Shown here one piece after another: positions 60,185 through 64,000 of a DNA stretch of 64,000 bases. Origin of the DNA: Clostridia bacterium (GTDB lineage Bacteria; Bacillota; Clostridia; Christensenellales; CAG-138); the NCBI GenBank assembly GCA_017547885.1, contig JAFYOP010000012.1, positions 34,086-98,085 on the forward strand, given 5' to 3'. The translations under genes were made by a program, and so were the position numbers. Position 1 is the stretch's first letter. Each line of letters begins with the position of its first letter. Under the pieces are notes generated by a model, which saw only the letters and a program-made list of their open reading frames with translations, was not told where the DNA came from and did no database searches.

Positions 60185-61240
60185 CTATGCCACCTCCTTC
60201 CTTGAGAATATCCGATTGAGCAGGGCCTTGAACTCCGGCAGCTTTACCATGGCAAGACCCGCCACGGTAAATACTATTACAAGGGCCTGAATTATATCGG
60301 ATACGCTGGTGGGAACCCCCGTGGCGGCCTGCATTGTAGTGGAGCCTACTCTCAGCGCAGCAAAGAATATGGCTACCAGCATGGTGGCCAGAGGGTGCAG
60401 CTGACCAATCAGCGCCATGGATACGCCGTCAAAGCCGTATCCCGAAGCGTAGCCGTTTATGAGGAAGAACTGGGTGCCAAGTATATCTGCGCTTCCGCCA
60501 AGGCCGGCTATCATGCCGGATACCAGGAAGCTGGCGAGGAAATACTTTTTGACAGCAAAGCCGTTGAATTCAGCGGCGGTCATGTTATATCCCACTGCTC
60601 TAAGCTGGAATCCCTTGGAAGTAAAAAACAGGAAATAATACACCGCCAGTCCAACGACCACAGCTATTACAAAAGCGGTGGTGGCTCTCAGGCCAAACAG
60701 CCTTGTAAGCCTGCTTGCATCAGGTATGGCAACCGTCTGTGGTACGCTTCCGTCTCTCATCCAGTCTGTAAACAATACGCCCATAAACAGCGTTGCCACA
60801 TAGTTTAGCATGATGGAGATTATCATCTCATTCTGGCCGCGATAAACCTTAAGCACACCGGGTATCATAGCCCAGATACCGCCTGCAATTGTACCGGCTA
60901 CAAGGCAGAGTATTATTGCGGGAAGGCCCTCGATATTAAACTGTGTGCCTATTACGGTACATACCACAGCGCCCATTATAAACTGACCTTCACCGCCCAG
61001 ATTAAATACGCCGCAGCGATAGGCAAAGCAGGCACACAGGCCGGTAAATATCAGCGGGGTTGCGCGGGAAAGCGTGGTTCCGAAGTTTCTTACGCTGCCA
61101 AATGCGCCCTTCCACAGTGCCTGAAGAGCGGTTATGGGATTTGCTCCCAGTGCAGCAATAATGATGCAGCCGATTATAAAGGCCAGCAATACGGATACAA
61201 GGGGAACCATTACATTTACTATCTTGCTTGTATTTTTCAT
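60185..61240 (-). CDS. ABC transporter permease (YufP/NupP-like)
   Basis: 351 residues from the ATG with AGGAGGGG upstream, about ten helices, same family; GAFGSVRNFGTTLSRATPLI and NLGGEGQFIMGA are typical. Stop is one base from the next permease. Confidence 0.9.
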   Translation of the reverse strand: MKNTSKIVNVMVPLVSVLLAFIIGCIIIAALGANPITALQALWKGAFGSVRNFGTTLSRATPLIFTGLCACFAYRCGVFNLGGEGQFIMGAVVCTVIGTQFNIEGLPAIILCLVAGTIAGGIWAMIPGVLKVYRGQNEMIISIMLNYVATLFMGVLFTDWMRDGSVPQTVAIPDASRLTRLFGLRATTAFVIAVVVGLAVYYFLFFTSKGFQLRAVGYNMTAAEFNGFAVKKYFLASFLVSGMIAGLGGSADILGTQFFLINGYASGYGFDGVSMALIGQLHPLATMLVAIFFAALRVGSTTMQAATGVPTSVSDIIQALVIVFTVAGLAMVKLPEFKALLNRIFSRKEVA

Positions 61241-61250
61241 GGACCCCTCC

Positions 61251-62759
61251 TTACTTTCCGGCCATTGCAAGGCTTATTTCATTAATGGGAGGATTCTTGC
61301 CGGAATATTCCCCCATTATTTCGCCTTCAAACATAACTATTATCCTGTCGGATACTTCCAGTATCTCGTCAAAGTCAGCACTTATCAGCAATACACCGCA
61401 TCCATTGTCGCGGGCGGCTATCATGGTATCGTGCACAAATCTGGCAGCGCCTATATCAAGGCCGCGGGTAGGATGTACAGCTACCAGCAAATCCGGGTCG
61501 CTTTCCAGCTCACGGGCAAGAATTACCTTCTGCTGATTTCCACCGGAAAGGTTGCGTGTCTCCTGCTCTATGGATGCGCAGCGGATATCATACTTTTTCT
61601 GCATCTGCTCCGCGTATTCCTTAATGGCCTTCTTTTTAAGATACAGGCCATTGCCTGAGGAAAACTCCGGCAGTTCCGTAGTCTTGAGAACAATATTGTC
61701 CATAACGGACATACTGCCTATCAGGCCCATCTTGTTGCGGTCTTCCGGTATGTGGGATACCTTCTCAATGATAAAGCCGTTGGGGGTAAACTTTGCTACT
61801 CTGGATCCCTTCATGTCCACTTCGCCGGAGTCAGGGGTTATAACTCCGGTCACGACCTGAGCCAGCTGACTCTGTCCGTTTCCGTCTACACCCGCTATAC
61901 CGACTATTTCTCCCCGGCCAACGCTGAGGCTTACTCCGTTAAGGCCGTTATGCTTGGATTCCTTGCAGTAATCCACATCGGTAAGCTTTATCACCGCATC
62001 GCCGGCATCCTCTATCTTTTTATACTGAGACGGCACAAGCTCACGGCCTATCATAAGGTTTGCAAGATCTTCGCCTGTGGTTTCTTCACGGTTAAGGGTG
62101 CATACGCTTTCTCCGGCACGCAGTATAGTTATGCGGTCGGATATGTGCAGAACCTCGCGCATTTTATGGCTTATGAATATTACGCTCTTGCCCTCGGCAG
62201 TAAGCTTTTTGATTATCTGGAACAGACCCTCTACCTCTATATCCGTAAGGGCAGCGGTAGGCTCATCCAATACCAGAAGCTCCGCTCCTTTGTAAAGAGC
62301 CTTAAGTATTTCTACGCGCTGCTGAGCGCCTACGGCAATTTCGGTTATAGGCTTATCCATCTCAACATCCAGGCCATACTGCTGAGAAAGCTCCAGTATT
62401 TCCTTGCGGCGGGCATCACGGTCTATAAACACGCCCTTGGTATTTCTGTCACCAAGGATAATATTCTCAAACACCGTCATGGCCTCAACCAGCATAAAGT
62501 GCTGATGCACCATGCCTATTCCAAGCTTAACAGCCTGAGCGGGAGAATCGATCTTAACCTTATTGCCGTTCAGGTAGATGCTTCCCTCTGTGGGCTGATA
62601 CAGGCCAAACAGCACGTTCATAAGAGTGCTTTTGCCTGCACCGTTTTCGCCAAGAAGAGTATGAACTTCGCCCCTGCGAACCTCAAAATTGATGTCCCGG
62701 TTGGCATACATATCTCCAAAGCGCTTGGTAATATGTTCCATACGAAGGATCTCTTGCAT
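61251..62759 (-). CDS. ABC transporter ATP-binding protein (YufO/NupO-like, two ABC domains)
   Basis: 502 residues. Domain 1 has Walker A GENGAGKST (about 38-46), signature region VGAQQRVEILKAL and Walker B LLVLDEPTAALT. Domain 2 (from about 260) has a degenerate Walker A GVDGNGQSQ and an intact LSGGNQQKVILARE. This asymmetry is usual for RbsA/NupO proteins. Energises the two permeases; first gene of the operon. Confidence 0.93.
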   Translation of the reverse strand: MQEILRMEHITKRFGDMYANRDINFEVRRGEVHTLLGENGAGKSTLMNVLFGLYQPTEGSIYLNGNKVKIDSPAQAVKLGIGMVHQHFMLVEAMTVFENIILGDRNTKGVFIDRDARRKEILELSQQYGLDVEMDKPITEIAVGAQQRVEILKALYKGAELLVLDEPTAALTDIEVEGLFQIIKKLTAEGKSVIFISHKMREVLHISDRITILRAGESVCTLNREETTGEDLANLMIGRELVPSQYKKIEDAGDAVIKLTDVDYCKESKHNGLNGVSLSVGRGEIVGIAGVDGNGQSQLAQVVTGVITPDSGEVDMKGSRVAKFTPNGFIIEKVSHIPEDRNKMGLIGSMSVMDNIVLKTTELPEFSSGNGLYLKKKAIKEYAEQMQKKYDIRCASIEQETRNLSGGNQQKVILARELESDPDLLVAVHPTRGLDIGAARFVHDTMIAARDNGCGVLLISADFDEILEVSDRIIVMFEGEIMGEYSGKNPPINEISLAMAGK

Positions 62760-62893
62760 ATATATACCTCTTAATCAAAAATAAACTGTCCCGCGGCAGC
62801 CGATAATTTTATCCAATTTGATTCAGACTAATACCAAATGTAAAACAGCGTTTCAAAAACTTTTTGTGGAAGTGACAAACTTTTTATGCTTAC

Positions 62894-62922
62894 ATTTTAT
62901 CCAATGCATACTGCGTTGTCAA
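62894..62922 (-). promoter_or_regulatory. Sigma-A promoter of the nucleoside transporter operon
   Basis: TTGACA (62917-62922) and TAAAAT (62894-62899), 17-base spacer, minus strand. Confidence 0.8.
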
Positions 62923-63012
62923 TGAGCACAGTATATTTATTACCTGAATTACTCCATAAATTTTCCGTTAATTTTTCTTCCCTGAGCGCATGCCCATGAA
63001 TATGTTTGCAGT

Positions 63013-63041
63013 TTGCATTATTGCATTCTATGGATTAAAAT
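63013..63041 (+). promoter_or_regulatory. Sigma-A promoter of the CAP-domain lipoprotein gene
   Basis: TTGCAT (63013-63018) and TAAAAT (63036-63041), 17-base spacer, plus strand. Confidence 0.65.
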
Positions 63042-63068
63042 ATATTTATTCTTTGGAAAGGATATCCC

Positions 63069-63836
63069 ATGAAAAATATTTTATTTATTATATCAGCTTC
63101 TATTCTGCTGCTTACAGGATGCAGCGCCCCTACCGAGCAGATAGTCGTCACCATAGCTGCCGAAAACACTCCGGAACCTGCAATTACGCCGGTGCTTACC
63201 TCGGCGCCTTCAGATACCGCTGCTGCCGAATCTGCATCTTCACCTTCTGCCATCCCTGAGTCTGCCGCAACAGCTATGCCCATCCCAAAGGCCACTGTCT
63301 CCCCTACCGCGGCCCCCACCGCTGCTCCAACGGTTCAGCCTACAGCTTCTCCTACCATCGCCCCTACAGCACAGCCCACTCCAGAGCCTGCCGCAGAACC
63401 CACACCCACACCTGCTGTCAAACCCGAAAAGATCAGCTCATCTTCTGACTTTGGCGGCAGTGTACTTACCTTGGTGAATTCATGCAGAAGCTCAGCCGGA
63501 CTCAGCTCTCTTAAATACTCATCCGCCATGCAGAAGGCCGCGGATACCCGTGCAAAGGAATGTGTTTCTTCCTTTTCACATACCAGGCCTGACGGTTCCA
63601 AAGCATATACCGCTCTTACGGAAAGAGGTGTATCCTTCACTGCCTTTGGCGAAAACATATTTGCCGCCAGCGGCATGAGCAGCGTATCCGCTGAATATGT
63701 TATGGAGCAATGGATGGCCTCCCAGGGTCACCGGGAAAACATACTGCGCGACGGCTTTACCCACATGTGCATAGGTGTCGCATCACATGGCGACGAAATA
63801 TTTGTAGTGCAGTTATTTGGTGCCGGCATATCCTAA
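63069..63836 (+). CDS. CAP/SCP (YkwD-like) domain lipoprotein
   Basis: 255 residues with GGAAAGG upstream. Lipobox LLTGC (14-18), a long Pro/Ala/Thr linker (about 30-118) and a CAP domain (about 130-255) with FSHTRPDG, FGENIF and QGHRENIL. YkwD-type proteins are secreted, and several are made during sporulation or at the cell wall; activity unknown. Confidence 0.92.
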   Translation: MKNILFIISASILLLTGCSAPTEQIVVTIAAENTPEPAITPVLTSAPSDTAAAESASSPSAIPESAATAMPIPKATVSPTAAPTAAPTVQPTASPTIAPTAQPTPEPAAEPTPTPAVKPEKISSSSDFGGSVLTLVNSCRSSAGLSSLKYSSAMQKAADTRAKECVSSFSHTRPDGSKAYTALTERGVSFTAFGENIFAASGMSSVSAEYVMEQWMASQGHRENILRDGFTHMCIGVASHGDEIFVVQLFGAGIS

Positions 63837-63859
63837 AATAACGAAAAACCACCGGAAAA

Positions 63860-64000
63860 TGAACTGTTCCGCAAAAAACGGACATTGAGAAAAACCACCT
63901 CCTAATGTAGGATAACTGCAACAGGAGGTGATTTTTGTATGAAGAGGAAATACACAAGGATTAAACAACACTATGAAAATATCAAAGAACTGCATGAAGC
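63860..64000 (+). mobile_element. Left end of an IS3-like insertion sequence (cut by window)
   Basis: TGAACTGTTCC at 63860 resembles the terminal repeats of IS3-family elements in gut Firmicutes, followed 79 bases on by a short reading frame of the orfA type. Only the first 141 bases are visible, so the call rests on resemblance. Confidence 0.5.
63939..64000 (+). CDS. Partial ORF, probable IS3-family OrfA N-terminus
   Basis: ATG with GGAGG about ten bases upstream; the first 20 residues are basic (MKRKYTRIKQHYENIKELHE), like the start of IS3-type helix-turn-helix OrfA proteins. The rest lies outside the window. Confidence 0.5.
   Translation, partial: MKRKYTRIKQHYENIKELHE

Larger units (their letters stand above)
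62760..63068. other. Divergent intergenic region (309 bases)
   Basis: Holds two outward promoters, given separately, and a minus-strand leader of about 127 bases before the transporter operon. I looked for a purine riboswitch there and saw none of its conserved core. Nothing else recognised. Confidence 0.6.

Noticed and set aside
62760..62890. Purine riboswitch ahead of the nucleoside transporter operon
   Set aside because: The leader lacks the conserved three-way-junction bases; only a promoter and a plain A/T-rich leader are visible.

Overview
The window comes from an endospore-forming member of the Firmicutes (class Clostridia) with moderate G+C. It carries three blocks diagnostic of sporulation: spoIIIAA-AH, the spoIIAA-spoIIAB-sigF operon, and sigG. 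It also has spo0A, spoIVB, two DacF-type proteins, a GerW/YtfJ protein, and the usual Clostridia neighbour strings (scpA-scpB-...-dacF-rluB; spoIIIA-asp23-nusB-folD-xseAB-ispA-dxs-tlyA-nadK-argR-recN-spoIVB-spo0A; rplU-prp-rpmA). The Na+-pumping oxaloacetate decarboxylase genes and the BMP-type nucleoside/sugar ABC transporter suit an anaerobic, fermentative, probably host-associated organism. I cannot fix the order or family from sequence alone. No rRNA, tRNA or CRISPR array was seen.

Layout. 1-5855: a radical SAM protein and two tandem, paralogous OmpR/HK two-component systems (all minus). 6031-10402: a barstar-barnase pair (minus), divergent from a large lipoprotein with lamin-tail repeats and a CotH kinase domain (plus). 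10466-13877: oxaloacetate decarboxylase alpha, beta, biotin carrier and gamma (minus). 14087-18939: M50 protease-scpA-scpB-DUF2953-gerW-dacF-rluB (minus). 19016-21945: deoB, a DacF-like protein lacking its catalytic residues, and a small membrane protein. 22020-22799: spo0A. 22882-28498: an accessory segment (YczE-like protein, CPBP protease, ATPase, lipoprotein, adenosine deaminase-like protein, methyltransferase, decayed spoIVB tail, XRE regulator) lying where spoIVB and spo0A are normally adjacent. 28648-45799: the long conserved block from spoIVB back to spoIIIAA, plus an upstream membrane protein. 45866-47502: pgeF, nrdR, ylmC-like. 47604-50615: ahcY divergent from mtaD plus a small lipoprotein. 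50659-52980: sigF, spoIIAB, spoIIAA, deoC. 53082-55079: a metal-ligand-less Fe-ADH-like protein and an OGG1-type glycosylase. 55170-56101: rpmA-prp-rplU. 56252-57070: an MBL-fold lipoprotein. 57293-58066: sigG. 58130-62759: nucleoside/sugar ABC transporter. 63069-63836: CAP-domain lipoprotein, then the left end of an IS3-like element at the window edge.

How the genes fit together. Spo0A normally starts sporulation. The spoIIA operon here has a good sigma-H promoter and makes the anti-anti-sigma/anti-sigma/SigF switch. SpoIIIA has a candidate sigma-E promoter and builds the mother-cell half of the feeding channel that supports SigG. SpoIVB then signals back across the forespore membranes. A second theme is nucleoside and SAM-cycle salvage: DeoB, DeoC, AhcY, MtaD, an adenosine deaminase-like protein and the BMP-type transporter.

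Most notable: the spo0A at the conserved locus has lost the receiver acidic pair (now Lys10-Glu11) and the invariant lysine (now Leu108), although the phospho-acceptor Asp56 and the DNA-binding domain remain. Also notable are a SpoIIIAF reduced to 57 residues, a DacF paralogue missing all three active-site motifs behind a hairpin that buries its Shine-Dalgarno sequence, a frameshifted duplicate of the spoIVB 3' end, and a CotH gene whose extended -10 box places the transcript start on the start codon.
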